This document shows, one piece after another, positions 11,076-22,492 of a stretch of DNA of 64,000 nucleotides. Position numbers and translations under genes: made by a program. A model generated the notes under the pieces. The model was not told the DNA's origin. It was given only the letters and a program-made list of their open reading frames with translations, and ran no database searches. The DNA lies in contig NW_022145615.1 in the NCBI RefSeq assembly GCF_000002235.5, positions 34,790,594 through 34,854,593 on the forward strand, given 5' to 3'. Source of the stretch: Strongylocentrotus purpuratus (lineage: Eukaryota > Echinodermata > Echinoidea > Camarodonta > Strongylocentrotidae). Within the stretch, counting starts at the first letter, position 1. Every line of letters starts with the position of its first letter.

Positions 11076-11206
11076 AGGTACATCTTTACTTTCTGTACAC
11101 AACCTCAAGCGCAGTATAAATCACTTTATAAACGGTCCATTGAACCTAGTTATGACGTTGTCATCGCATTAGGAACCATCTTAACGTTCAGTACACAACT
11201 TCAGCC
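11076..11206 (+). repeat. unit 1 segment matching 49,676-49,812
   Basis: GGTACATCTTTACTTTCTGT through TTCAGCCACAG matches unit 2 and, reversed, copy A near 4,205-4,330. In unit 2 it runs straight on into TATCTCCAGCACCTG; here it is broken by the AGGGAC element. Confidence 0.75.
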
Positions 11207-11382
11207 ACAGTAGGGACTTTTAGATTGAGTGGACGAGAACACGACGAACGCCGACTGATCATGCGTGTCAACGTACTTAACTGCCCATGTTGATTGCAAT
11301 TAGAAATCTTTTAGATTGCACTCGACGATATACATACATGTAGGAAGTAACACTATGAACATCTATCTATCTATCTATCAGG

Positions 11383-12399
11383 CTATAGTTCATCCAGACG
11401 TTGGACAAAGCCCTCCTCATGAAATTTCCATTCTCTTCTGTCTCTAGCTGTCCTAGTCCAAGCGGCCGTTCCCATGTATGATGTTAGGTCATCTCTCCAT
11501 CTTCTCTTCTGCCTTCCTCTTCTTCTCTTTCCCACCCTTGGTTCCCATTGTGTTAAACGATTTGTCCATCTATTGTCCTGAAGTCTTGCTACATGCCCAG
11601 CCCATCTCCACTTTGATTCTCTGACTTTCTCCATGATGTCTTTAACCTTTGTTTTCTGGCGTATGACTTTGTGGTTGATTTTGTCTCGCAGAGATAAATG
11701 CGACATCTTTCTCTCCATATCTCGTTGAGTAGTCACGAGCTTCTGTTCTAGATCCTTTGTCAATGACCATGTTTCTGATCCATATGTCATAGTTGTTAGA
11801 ATGCATTGGTTGAACATTCTTCTTCTTAGTGACATGGGTATGTTTTTATCGGTCAACATGTCTTTGTATCTTCCAAAGTTCATCCATCCTGCTTTTACTC
11901 TCATCATAACTTCTTCTTTTGTGGTGTCCTCCATTTTCAAAGTTTGTCCCAGATACTTGTAACTGCTCACTCTCTCTAACGTTCGACCTTCTATCTCGAT
12001 GTTTTCATCCGTGTCATAGTTAGTCATATATTTAGTTTTCTCTTTGTGCATAGTTAGGCCAATACGTTTACTTTCCCTGTTGAGACCTGTCAGCTGGTCT
12101 TCCAAGTCTTTGGTTGATGTTGAGATCAAGGCCACATCATCAGCGAATCTTAGATCAGTAAGCGTTTCCCCATCAATGTTTATTCCTCCATTTAAATGCG
12201 ACTTTTTAAATACTTCCTCTATAGTGGCTGTGAATATCTTTGGAGATAATGTGTCTCCCTGTCGGACTCCCCTCTGGATCTTGACCTCCCTTGATACATC
12301 ATTATCAATGTGGATTCTGGCTACTGCGTTGGTGTAAATATCTTCCAGGATGCGAACATACCCTTCTTCAATGTTTATCTTTCGTAGGGCATCAAACAT
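11383..12399 (-). CDS. RTE LINE reverse transcriptase, C-terminal ORF
   Basis: A 338-codon open frame with the catalytic FADD motif (LRFADDVALI, near residue 88) and the QGDTLSP motif near residue 46. The tail is W-rich, with WRWAGHVARL and RRWRDDLTSYMG. The upstream palm and finger motifs are in another frame at 12,432-12,734, about one base out of phase, beyond a stop. It would copy element RNA at a nicked target if intact; as it stands it is a LINE remnant. Confidence 0.8.
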   Translation of the reverse strand: MFDALRKINIEEGYVRILEDIYTNAVARIHIDNDVSREVKIQRGVRQGDTLSPKIFTATIEEVFKKSHLNGGINIDGETLTDLRFADDVALISTSTKDLEDQLTGLNRESKRIGLTMHKEKTKYMTNYDTDENIEIEGRTLERVSSYKYLGQTLKMEDTTKEEVMMRVKAGWMNFGRYKDMLTDKNIPMSLRRRMFNQCILTTMTYGSETWSLTKDLEQKLVTTQRDMERKMSHLSLRDKINHKVIRQKTKVKDIMEKVRESKWRWAGHVARLQDNRWTNRLTQWEPRVGKRRRGRQKRRWRDDLTSYMGTAAWTRTARDRREWKFHEEGFVQRLDEL

Positions 12400-13665
12400 A
12401 TGTCTGTGTGTTCGATGGAATCAAACGCCTTCTAGTAGTCTACGAATCCGAGGCATAATTGAAGTTGGTACTCATTTGCATTCTCAATTAGTTGATTTAT
12501 AGCTTGTAGGTGGTCTGTTGTTGAGAATCCAGCTCTAAACCCTGCTTGTTCTCTGGGTTGATTTGTGTCCAATATATCTTTGATTCTATTTTGGATTACT
12601 TTGGTGAATATCTTGTACAGATGAGATAGAAGGCTGATAGGGCGATAGTTTTTTACATCAGCTTTGTCACCTTTCTTGTATAAAAGAATTATTTTTGCCT
12701 CTTTCCAAGTGGTTGGAATCTGTTGCCTTTCCAATATCTGGTTGAATAGTTTCTGTTCAGTAACTGTGTGATTGTCTCCTCCCCTCCTTGTTTGATAATA
12801 TCACTTGTTATTTCACCATTTCCCGGTGCCTTGTTGTCCTTCATACTGTTTACAGCTTCCTCAACTTCTCTCTGTAGTATTGGCGGTATGTCTGATTTTC
12901 TGGATGAGATATCTATATGATCCTTCGACTGTTTTTTTTTTGTTGAACCATAAAGTTCCTGGTAGAAATCGGCGCATATTTCTAGTAGTTCCGATCTGTC
13001 AGAAGTTATATTTCCATCTTTTGCTTCAATTTGCTCATTCTAGACTTTTTGCTTGCCATCTTTTTTATTGTTTTTGGTCCCCTTCCGCTTTCTAGAGTTT
13101 CTAAAATGAGTTTAGAAGTTTTTCGTCTGTTCCTTTGGCGTCGTTTCTTTTTCACCAATTTAACTATTTCTGCATACTCCACTTTTTCTGTTGTTGTCTT
13201 GGATTCTTTCAGTCGTATTTCCTTTCTTCTTTGATCTAGTTCCTCTATTTCTTTGTCTTCTTCTGATCTTACTATCTTTCTTTTCTCAGTTGGGGCTACA
13301 GATTTGGCTTCTTCTAGCATTGCTGATGTCACCATATCGCGTCGCTCATCAATGTCCATATACTCCAAATCTAATCCATCAAAGCGGTTGTGAAGCTTTA
13401 GTTGGAATTCTTCTTTCTTTTCCTTCAGCTTCATGATGTTAATCCGTGTCTTCCTTTTATTTTGAATGAATCTAAGCCTGGCTAGTTTCTTGTTGATACT
13501 TATATTGACTCTGACCATTCTATGATCACTTGCAATATCTACATTGGTGATGACTTCACAGTTCTTGACTATCCCTCGCTGGTTACTAAGTATGAAATCT
13601 ATCTGGTTTTTAGTAACTCCATTTGGACTCTCCCAGGTCCAGTAACGACTCTTGTGTTTCTTAAA

Positions 13666-14205
13666 CTATGTATTGGTCACTTTGAGTTTATGTTCCATCG
13701 TAAATTCTATCATCCTTTCACCTCTCCTGTTTCTTTCTCTGTAGCTGAATGATCCCATGATATTTTCTTCCCCTTTTTCACGTTGTCCGATTTTCGCGTT
13801 GAAGTCACCCATAAGTACTGTGTAGGTACCCGAATTGTCTGTAATGGCCTTATTGATATCTTCATAGAATTCCTCCACTGTTATATCATCATAATCACTT
13901 GTGGGCGCATAAACTTGTATGATGCACATTTCATCCTTTCCCGTCAATTGTATTTTCATGGCTGCTACGCTGTTTGAATAGCTTTTAACTTCTTTCACAT
14001 AGTCCTTAAATTTGTTATGGATTAGAAATCCAATTCCTTTTGCATTTTTGTCATCCTCTGTTTTTCCCTTGTTGTAGAGCCATGTGCCTCCTTTAAGTTC
14101 TGTCAATCCTTCTCCTTGTCTCTTTGTTTCAGCAAGCCCGATGACGTCCCATTTGAATCCCTCTAGTTCATCCAACAAACTTTCTAAACTTTCCTCAAAT
14201 TCAAA
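13666..14205 (-). CDS. RTE LINE endonuclease ORF, N-terminus split off
   Basis: About 180 codons with WDVIGLAETKR, GIGFLIHNKF, QVYAPTS and MGDFNAKIGQR, the exonuclease-endonuclease-phosphatase fold that nicks target DNA. The start of the domain (LNICTYNVRTLR) lies 2.7 kb away at 16,882-16,925, separated by the inserted CR1-like LINE. The apparent first codons (MNKFEFEFEFE) are not RTE sequence but the inserted LINE's tail. Confidence 0.8.
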   Translation of the reverse strand, partial: FEFEESLESLLDELEGFKWDVIGLAETKRQGEGLTELKGGTWLYNKGKTEDDKNAKGIGFLIHNKFKDYVKEVKSYSNSVAAMKIQLTGKDEMCIIQVYAPTSDYDDITVEEFYEDINKAITDNSGTYTVLMGDFNAKIGQREKGEENIMGSFSYRERNRRGERMIEFTMEHKLKVTNT

Positions 14206-16878
14206 TTCAAATTCAAATTTATTCACTCAATATAAAAAACAGACACATAGAATTGCGAATAAACGCATACATGTATAACAAATATAAAAAGATGGACATA
14301 GCAAAATCAGTAGATGACAACACAAATAACATAAATTGAGTGGGGATCAGATTAAAGATCTACTCAAAGATCTTGTGAATTCGACCCCTTAGAATAAAAT
14401 AAATTGCATTGTATACTGCTGCATGTACAACAACAGGAGGGAGAGAATATATACAGCTACAGCTGGGTCAGAGAGAAACAAGAGAGGGAGATAAATAGAG
14501 AGAGAGAGAAATGGAGAGAGAGGGGAAGAGGAAGGAAAATTGAAGGAGAGAAAGGCAAGATGAAAAGTAAAGTTAATACATAGGATGAAATTAGACCCAA
14601 GCAGAATAATAGTACATACAAAATAGAAAATTGAAATAACAATTATAAAAAGAAAAAAAACCCATACAAACCAGGGATATAACAATTAACATTGACATAA
14701 ACAACAAACAACAGGTGACTCAATGTGGATAAGATTGTAAAAGCCTTTCTTTGTATTGTCTCTTGAAAACATTCAGAGAGCATGCAGATTTTAGATAAGG
14801 TGGCAATGCATCCCATAGTTTGGGACCTGCATAGTAAATTGTCTTTTGAGAAACTGAAGTTCTTGCATATGGGATGTGAAAGTCTGCATTTGAGCGAGTA
14901 CAGTGGGAGTGGATTGAAGAGTTAATGGAAACATAGCGAGTCAGGGATAATGGCAAGATCTGTCTCTGACAAGAGAACATAAAAATGGCCAGTCTTAATT
15001 TATACAAATCGAATACATTCAAGATTTTTAATTGAGTAAATAAAGGTTTAGTGGAGGCAAGGAAAGGCATTTTACAAATTATCCTCAATGCTCTTTTTTG
15101 CAATCTATATACTCTCAACATTTTTACTTGAGAAGCTGAGGCCCAGACAATATTGCAATATATAAGAAAAGGGTAAATGAGTGTGTAGTAAAGAGATAAC
15201 AAAATATTTCTAGGCAGATAGTTTAGTTTGTTCATTACACCAATATTTCGTGAAATTGTTGTACATATGTAATTCTCGCTACCCCAAATAGCGATTCTGC
15301 CGAGATCCGGGGAAAATCCTGAAAACGCGCATTGCATTATGGGATAGCTTTTCGACATTACAGCTTCCTGTGCAGGCGGCGCGATAGCGCAAACGTAAAA
15401 CGCCGTCGCCACACAACGTGTATGCACCGAATATGTCGTCTGCTCGGTCTTGTTTTTTTTTCGCAAATATTTCAACGTTTATTTGAACATTTCATTCGTT
15501 GTTTTTTGCGTCTTTTGACATCAGTGACGATGGTTTTCTTTTGTGAGGCTGCACAGTGCTGGGCTCATGATTCCAAGCGTAAGAACCCTGAAAAATGGGG
15601 GTGGATGAAGGCCGTGACTTGGGATGGGACTCTATACCGGAAGTTGTAGTGACGACCCGAGAGAGTGAAAATTACCTCGTCTCGCGAATTTCGAGATTTT
15701 CGTACCTATTTAGGGTAGCGAGAATTGACATGGTCATGCCAACGCAATTTGTCATCAATTTGAATTCCTAGAAATTTTGTGTTAGATACTATTATGATTT
15801 CAGAGCCATTTAGATATACCTTATAGTTGGAAATATCAATATTTCTTTTGGTGAAAATCGTCATGTGAGTTTTGTTTGTATTAAGTAGTAGCTTGTTAAG
15901 TTTGAGCCAATGGGCGACATGTTCTAGTTCATGGTCTAAAGTTTGAATAAGGGTTGCTTCATCTTTGTTTGATAAAGAAATTGTAGTGTCATCTGCAAAG
16001 AGGACATAACTAAGTTTGGAAGAACATTTATGAATATCATATATATATTTTAGAAAAAGTAGAGGGCCTAGAATTGACCCATGCGGAAATCCGCATGAGA
16101 TTTTTTGCATATCAGATTGGTTTTTATTGTAAACAGTGAATTGTTTTCGGTCATCTAAATAGCTCTGAAACCATTTTAAAGGGATACCTCTGATGCCTAA
16201 ACAAAATAGTTTTGCTAATAATATTTTATGATTTAAACAATCAAAGGCCTTTGAAAGGTCTAAAAACACACCGATAGATATATCTTTAGCATCCATAGCT
16301 CTTGTGATAGTATGAATAAATTCAATGAGAGCAGAAGAGGTTGAGTGTTTAGACCTGAAGCCAAATTGATTACTGAAAAGCAACTGAAATCTTTCAATGA
16401 AAGTGATAAGTCGATTGTACATGCATTTCTCAAGAATCTTTGAGAATATAGGAAGGAGAGAAATTGGCCGATAATTTGAATACAGATTAGATTGACCCTT
16501 CTTAAATATTGGAAAAACCTTCGCAACTTTTAACTTGTCAGGAAATATTCCATTGTTAACAGAAACATTAAATATTGCACATAAGGGTTTACTAATCAAG
16601 TGAATAATTTTCTTAACTACAGATATTTGAACATCATCATATCCTGGACTTGTACCACCTTTCATTTTGTCTACAATATTTATAATTTCACTTTCATGTA
16701 TAGGTTTACAGAAAAAAGAATGCGAGTTGTTCACAATATGAGCAGTCGGGGAACAAGTAGGCTGGGCTACATTGTTTACTTCACTGAGCATTCTTGGTGC
16801 TACATGAACAAAGTAATCATTGAAACCTTCTGCAACAGCTTCATCATCAATGGTCTCACCATCCTTTTTGAATTCAGG
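14206..16878 (-). mobile_element. CR1-like (Daphne/Crack type) LINE, 5' truncated
   Basis: Minus-strand frames at 15,727-16,878 and 14,720-15,270 form one reverse transcriptase: SNYRPISLLPIFSKILEK, FGFRSKHSTSSAL, GVFLDLSKAFDCLNHKIL, GSILGPLLF, YVLFADDT and, C-terminally, YAGPKLWDALP. The 5' end is lost (first codons EFKKDGETIDDEA), the 3' UTR is about 500 bp, and the tail is (TTTGAA)n at 14,206-14,222. It sits inside the RTE endonuclease between VRTLR and ESLESLLDELEG. The second half of the frame is split by the THAP element, otherwise nearly open. QGS reads HGS at the PQG motif. Confidence 0.85.
15275..15722 (+). mobile_element. THAP-coding MITE, AATT target duplication (copy 1)
   Basis: Ends CTCGCTACCCCAAATAG and CTATTTAGGGTAGCGAG are inverted repeats. 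AATT flanks both sides (15,271-15,274 and 15,723-15,726). Removing 448 bp plus one AATT restores the LINE frame as DHVN-YICTTISRNIG, the order seen in the related LINE at 55,900. An internal frame from 15,530 encodes MVFFCEAAQCWAHDSKRKNP, which resembles the start of a THAP zinc-finger domain, then loses similarity. It is a deletion derivative of a larger transposon. Confidence 0.8.
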
Positions 16879-17290
16879 AATTCAAAAGGTTCTCAAGGTT
16901 CTAACATTGTATGTACAAATATTTAGTTCAGATTTTTGACCAGTTTTATTGCATCCCTCCATCTTATAGCTTCCATTTGGCTTTGACTGCAAAACTTCAT
17001 CAAAAGAATCCTCTTCAATACGTTTACTGGTCAATTTGCAACTCTGAGTGTTGCGCCCGTTACGGCCATGGGCTTTACGGCCTCCTTTAAGTTGTCTTTC
17101 CATAATTGTCATGAGGGTTTTTTGCCATATACTGACGCGCTGGCAAGGCGTGTTGTCAGTAGGGGAAGCAACTGCTGAATGTAGTGAACATATCTGCAGT
17201 CCTCCCACCTGTGTACGTCGCTGGCTGTACTCGTCTACGGCACTACGGTAGCAGTTTGTTAGATCTTCAACCAACCGGCCAGACAGTGTA
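16879..17290 (-). mobile_element. RTE-type LINE, 5' part
   Basis: The minus-strand frame 16,882-17,274 ends in ELNICTYNVRTLR, the first strand of an AP endonuclease (consensus TWNVRTL). It continues at 14,205 beyond the CR1-like LINE. Upstream residues are low-similarity N-terminal sequence. The 5' boundary is uncertain. Confidence 0.7.
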
Positions 17291-17347
17291 CATCACGGAC
17301 AAAGAAAGAGAACAAAATATACGGTTCCTCATTCTACCCTCAACAAA

Positions 17348-17450
17348 GAACATCCCTTCACTGCTATTATGTAAAAATGTGTAGAACAGGTGAATATGCA
17401 TTTGACACCTGTTCTACACATTTTTACAAAATAGCAGGGAAGGGATGTTC
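17348..17450. mobile_element. about 100-bp hairpin MITE, second copy
   Basis: GAACATCCCTTCACTGCTAT through ATAGCAGGGAAGGGATGTTC: arms of about 45 bp around a short ATATGCATTT centre, with TGTAAAAATGTGTAGAACAG in each arm. The same family as 9,649-9,750. Confidence 0.75.
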
Positions 17451-18722
17451 CTAATTTGTCTACCTGAGGAACTGTATAATTTATGCGCAAGCGGCATACT
17501 TGTACCTTGAGCATGTAAAGGCGCTAAATACCAATATGTATGTATGTATGTACTAGATTTAGGAAAATCAAGGTTGACGAATTCTCGATCGCCGACTGAG
17601 ACAACGTAACGCATGCGCAGTGCCTTAAAATGAGGTCACACGTTGCAGTCAAAGCTGTCGACGTGCAAATCTAAAAGTCCCTAGTATCTCCAGCACCTGT
17701 ACGGAAGCAAAACTTAAAGGTAATACTTATTATAGGCATTTTAGAAAAGGTGCTAAATTTGTATACGTCTATCTTTCTGACTTTCATGAGTAAGAGTTGT
17801 ATTCGAAATAAATAGTAACAAAGCTCTACGTCATTATTCATGTTCCATGTCTGTTAATATGTCGTGCTTACTGAATCATGTGTATATAGCCAAGAGGCCC
17901 GATATTTCGCATTAATGAAAAACAGGTTGTAATAATTATCTATAGGTATTATCAAGATTCTTTGATATCTATTTCTTAATGACATAACATTCTCAATCAT
18001 ATTATGTGCTCACTAATCGCTATAGCTATGATTTAATAATGATGATGGTAATATTATGATCATGAAATAAATTAAGGTATTGATAACAATAACAATCCTA
18101 AGTTTATGGCCTAAAGTCGATGCACATTGTGTGTGACGGTATGGTATGGTATATCTTATTCATTCACGGTTAAAAACAAATACAATAATTATTGTGCCCG
18201 CATTTAGCAAATGCTGTTTTTCAGCAAAGCCGTGGTTACATAAAATTCGAACAATGGAATATAAAACCATGAAAATACAATTTACAAACAAATATGTAAG
18301 TTATAATACATCAACATATTTACAGACATTTAAGTACAAAATAGACTCATATTGACAAAAAATAATTAAAAAGAACATAAAAACTTTTAGTATCCACGAG
18401 ATGAAAGAAGTGAGCCAATATTATCAATTTTACAGATCTCAATACTGTAAGATTTAACATCATTTATAATTCTGATATCGTTAGGCAAGGTATTAAAAAG
18501 CTTTGATGAATTTGTGTGTGGTCTTGGAAGGGGAATTTGTGAATTAGCATAACGAAACAATAGCCTACATCATTATAAAATTCGATGATGTTAATTAACC
18601 GTTCTTATCACATCCAAGGCACAAGGTCGATGGTACCCCCCCCCACGTTCTAATTGTCTATCTTTGTCTCTGTATATCTCTCCCTCTCTCTCTCTCTTTC
18701 TCTCTCGCCTAAATCCGTCGCT

Positions 18723-18805
18723 GTTTTCACGAAGTGACGGTAGTGAAAAAAAATTGCATTCACTTTGCGTTACGATTTTCCTCACTACCGTCACTTCGTG
18801 AAAAC
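18723..18805. repeat. short inverted repeat
   Basis: GTTTTCACGAAGTGACGGTA and its exact reverse complement flank a 35-bp loop. It is absent from the matching place in copy A, so it is probably a small late insertion. Confidence 0.7.
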
Positions 18806-19181
18806 AAGGATTATAAAATCCGATCAACGTGATGTTAATTAACCGTTCTTATCACATCCAATGTCCACAATGTGGGATTGATGGCCAAAACTGATAATAA
18901 TAATAGTGAACATTTATAATGCGCCATGTCTGTCAAAATTGACATTCCTGGCGCAGTTGTGTAAAATTGTATAATTGTAGGCGTACGACCATCAAGTGAT
19001 TCAAGAAAGGAAAAAAAAGAAGTTAAAGTTCATGTGGAATCTTTTGAGAAAGAAAAAAGGGAACGTGAAATATAGTTTCACAGAACGTTAGTTTTATATA
19101 CAAAATTATTATGTAGGTATTTAGAAACGCAAAGAACCACGAACGAAAGGTCCCTTTATCGTTGTGCTCCACACTTTCTAT

Positions 19182-20240
19182 TGGCCCGGTCCCACTGCAC
19201 TTACGGATGCAAAGAGGATGTAAAATGTAAACAAAATCTTGCCATCCGTTGGAAAACGCTATGCATCCGCTGTGTACTCATTGCATACGTGTTTCATGCG
19301 CTCTATCCATCGAGCATCCGTCCACTGTGATTTCATCCGCGCAAAAAGTTTTGAGCTGCCCAAAACTTTTAGAACGGATGAACTTTCCGCCGCGTACGAT
19401 GTAAATCCGCGACAAATACGAGCAACAAACGTTCTATGTCCGTTATCATCCGTTAAACGTCCGCTGTATCCTCTCTGCTCTGCATCCTCTGGGCATCCTC
19501 GCAACTCACATCCGCTGCAGCTGAAAACGGAAAGAGGGAGGAAAGATAAGGTACATGGAACGTCTATACATCGTTAGTAGCACGGAAATAGAAAGGATGT
19601 AAGCGTATGTATCTCGTATATAAAGTATTCAAAACGGACAAAGCGTTTGTATCTGGAATGTATGTCGTATATTTAGGATGTCTGGAGTATGTCTAGAGTA
19701 TGTAGAAGGACACCTAGCGGACAACCGATATTTTGTATGAAAAGGGGGAGAAAATCATCTGGATCTCAGTATGAGTCGAGCAGCCGTTGTGTACAGACCT
19801 CATCACCCTTGGTCTTGGTCTTCAACATCATCAATTGTTCTCCACCATGGATGATTAAACAGCTGGGCCTTGAGGGTTGTGGAAAAGTGCTGTGATCTTC
19901 TGCTTCGACCATTGGGCGTACGTGATGCTTCCGCTTCATCCGCTATGCATCCGCTCTTTCCGCTATGCGTCAGCTTCGCAATCATCCCCGGTAACCCCTT
20001 CGGAGCTGTCAATCCACTTCCATCCGCTTTCATCCGCTAGGCTTCCGATGAACATCCGTTTAACATCCCCGCTACATACTACCCACGTCTGTTATTTTCC
20101 GTTCTGTTTTCACTAATTTTCGCAAATTTTGTCCAATTCTGGGGCGGATGAAAACGGATGGAGCCACCCCCGAAATTTTGCTCGTCCGCTGTGTCCTTTA
20201 TGCATACGTTTTGTGTCCATCGGCCAGTGGGACCGCGCCT
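19182..20240. mobile_element. PIF/Harbinger-like nonautonomous element
   Basis: Ends TGGCCCGGTCCCACTG and CAGTGGGACCGCGCCT are near-perfect inverted repeats. The empty site is CACTTTCTAAGCGGCTC at 46,085. Here it reads CTTTCTAT-element-TAAGCGGC, a 3-bp TAA-type duplication (left copy mutated). The interior is rich in CATCCGCT-like words and lacks a transposase. Confidence 0.65.
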
Positions 20241-20606
20241 TAAGCGGCTCAATACAGTCACTTAAATCACTTTATGAAAGGAGACTGCATCATGTGTAAT
20301 CCTAAGCCGCGATTGTGGCCGTTTCTTCTTTCAAATGAACATTAATAAGTCATCTGGTTTACGGGTTGTACTTTTTAGACTTACAAGATTATTACAGTTC
20401 CAAACATAATGCAGGTTAATGCAAGTCTAATTCAGAATTAAGCTTTCCTTTTTCATATAGTCTCGATCCGATGGCTAGTGGAGTACATGTAGATTCAGGG
20501 GGCACATAGGGCAGTACACCCCCCTCCCATCTAATCACGAAGAACATGAGAAAAGACGGAAGTGTATAATAAAAAGGGAAAGAGAGAGAGAGATAAAGAG
20601 AAAAAT

Positions 20607-20657
<51 letters not shown>

Positions 20658-21059
20658 CAGAGAAAAGGATAGAGAGAAGAAGGACGAGAAAAGGATGAGA
20701 AAGGGACGAGATAAGAAGACTATACAGGACTCACCCCGCAGCCCCCATTGAGAGTCTTGTAAATTAATATATCCTTATCCGAGTGAGAATAGTGTCCTCC
20801 CCCCCCCCCCTCCCCTCGTGATACCAGCCCTCAATGACTGGACTCATGGGATACCACTACGCCACTGGCATGTCTTCCCCTTCCCCTCACCCCTTCCCCT
20901 CACCCCTCCCCCACCACTTCCCCTCACCCCTCACTCCTCCCCCACCCCTTCCCTTCTCCCCCTCATGCCATCAAATGGCAAGAGGCCAAACTCTCCCCTT
21001 CTAATGAAACAGTAAAGTAGAAAATGACAGAGAAGATTTTTACAGACCCGTATCAATCA

Positions 21060-21360
21060 CGTCACGTTTCAGTTAATGCACTTTGTAATGTATTCCCCCT
21101 CCCCTTCCCTTCTCCTTTTTTTTCCCCTTTTGTATTGGTGTTAAGGTTTTCTCTGCTTTTCTTTCCTCAACAATACAGTGTATACTTTTGAAGGGGTTGA
21201 CGTTCATAAAGCTAATTGCCTATTTGTTAACCCCACAATCCCATTAAATTTTGTTTGCTCCTTCCCTTTGTATTTTTCTTGTAATCAACCTTTTATCTGT
21301 ATACCATGTTTGTATGTTTTAATGTTTTTATGGAGAATGAAATAAATGAAATGAAATGAA
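21060..21360 (+). mobile_element. LINE 3'-end insertion with (GAAAT)n tail
   Basis: Unit 2 reads GTATCAATCAGATCTGAC (50,745). Unit 1 has ATCA, then 300 bp ending AATGAAATGAAATGAAATCA, then GATCTGAC. This gives a 4-bp ATCA duplication and a short-repeat LINE tail. It contains only 3' UTR-like sequence. Confidence 0.65.
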
Positions 21361-22254
21361 ATCAGATCTGACCATTTACCTCTGGGGACTGACACCATGG
21401 ACGTAGTAGGTCCATGCCGACACCATGCTAAATAAGTTCACCGACCCACATCTTCACTGATGATCGTATGGATGTTTGATATGGTAAACATATATTTCGA
21501 CTTGAAACTAAAGTATAGTTCATTCTGAATTCATTAACACCGATCGATTGGGCTCATCAATCTTCCATTGTGAACATCATTATTACGTAATCTTATTACC
21601 ACCGTTATTGATATTTATCCGTATATATAACGTACACGTAGCCATTGACATATTAATCATCGGTGTGGAGTTTATCAAGAACCATTCGAAAATCTACATC
21701 AATCAAAATATCTCTTTTTAAATCTTCGTTTAGCTTGTTGTAATCTACCGTGGAGTGATTTTGAACATTGCGATTCCCATCCATTCCACAAACATCATTT
21801 TCTTCACCGTACAAATGGTGGCGGGTGAAATAAGCACGGTAAGATAATTAGCGATTTAATTAAGATGATCATCATTATGTTTTTATCGTTATGTTGCCAT
21901 GTTCACCGTTCACTAATTTATGTACTAGGTGATGTATTTCATATCTGATTCTGATATCGTACTTTCACTCACATGTATTCGTATTTTTGAAACAATGTGG
22001 GCTTGAAATTCAGTGACCAGGGGTAAATAATAACAGCCCGCTTAGTCCTGAGCTAAAGAACAGTGAAGTGGTGGGTGATTAAGACCGTCTTCTTATTTAA
22101 CAGTTTCATGTTAGCTGTGTCTTATGATACTTTCTTGTCGTCTCGACTAAGGAATTCTGTGTACATATTTGTTATCATTCTGCAGGTCCACTCTCGCTAG
22201 TTTTCATCGATAATGTTAAAATTACATTTGAAGTAAAAGCATTGTTGGATCACT

Positions 22255-22492
22255 CATCGCAGGTGATGTAGGTGATGTAGCCTAGTGGATGAGCCAACGG
22301 ACTGTGGATCACAGGATACGAGGTACGATTCCCTGCCAGGGCACTCGCGAACTTTAACGAAAAATTTGTTGCACTCGACCCAGATTAAGCAAATGGTAGG
22401 AAATAATTCCTTGAATGCTTCAGCGGCAGCGCCTTCATCACCGTAGCTATCGACTAGAACCGGTGTAACTAATAACACAAAGCTTTTTTTAC
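22255..22492 (+). mobile_element. tRNA-derived SINE upstream of channel gene 1
   Basis: A-box-like TAGCCTAGTGG at 22,278-22,288 and B-box-like GGTACGATTCC at 22,322-22,332 are spaced as in a tRNA promoter. A tRNA-unrelated body follows, then CACAAAGCTTTTTTT. The same SINE lies at the same place before gene 2 (58,800-59,040), so it entered before the duplication. Confidence 0.7.

Larger units (their letters stand above)
11362..14205 (-). mobile_element. RTE-type LINE, 3' part (endonuclease to C-terminus)
   Basis: Read on the minus strand, 13,666-14,205 encodes the AP endonuclease (VIGLAETK, QVYAPTSDYDD, VLMGDFNAKIG). Next comes a basic linker at 13,006-13,518, then reverse transcriptase at 12,432-12,734 (YRPISLLSHLYKIFTKV, AGFRAGFSTTDHL) and 11,383-12,399 (RGVRQGDTLSPKIF, LRFADDVALI). 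The C-terminus has WRWAGHVARLQDNRW and RRWRDDL, characteristic of the RTE clade. It ends in a (GATA)n tail at 11,362-11,380, usual for RTE. There is an in-frame stop before KAFDS and frame breaks between blocks, so it is inactive. Confidence 0.85.
11207..17685. mobile_element. AGGGACTTTTAGATT-ended element carrying nested LINEs
   Basis: The left end AGGGACTTTTAGATT (11,207) and right end AATCTAAAAGTCCCT (to 17,685) are a 15-bp inverted repeat. Unit 2 keeps the uninterrupted site CACAGTATCTCC near 49,808. Here it reads CACAGT-element-AGTATCTCC, so a 3-bp AGT duplication is implied. Most of the 6.5 kb is secondary insertion: the RTE LINE, and inside it a CR1-like LINE and a THAP element. No transposase of its own was seen; the superfamily is unassigned. 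Confidence 0.55.
17686..21640 (+). repeat. unit 1 upstream block (copy B)
   Basis: Matches unit 2 at 49,812-51,071 and 58,074-58,220, copy A (inverted, 430-4,200) and, in part, 45,295-46,462. It holds 3' LINE sequence (ATGGTATGGTAT near 18,140), a CT tract (18,665-18,705), a (GA)n tract (20,580-20,655), a Harbinger-like element and a LINE tail. None of it is coding. Confidence 0.7.

Noticed and set aside
14457-14685. Hydrophobic minus-strand frames suggesting membrane proteins
   Set aside because: They are translated GA/CT-rich LINE 3' UTR.
22254-22478. 74-codon minus-strand frame before gene 1 and its equivalent before gene 2
   Set aside because: It is the antisense of a tRNA-derived SINE shared by both copies.
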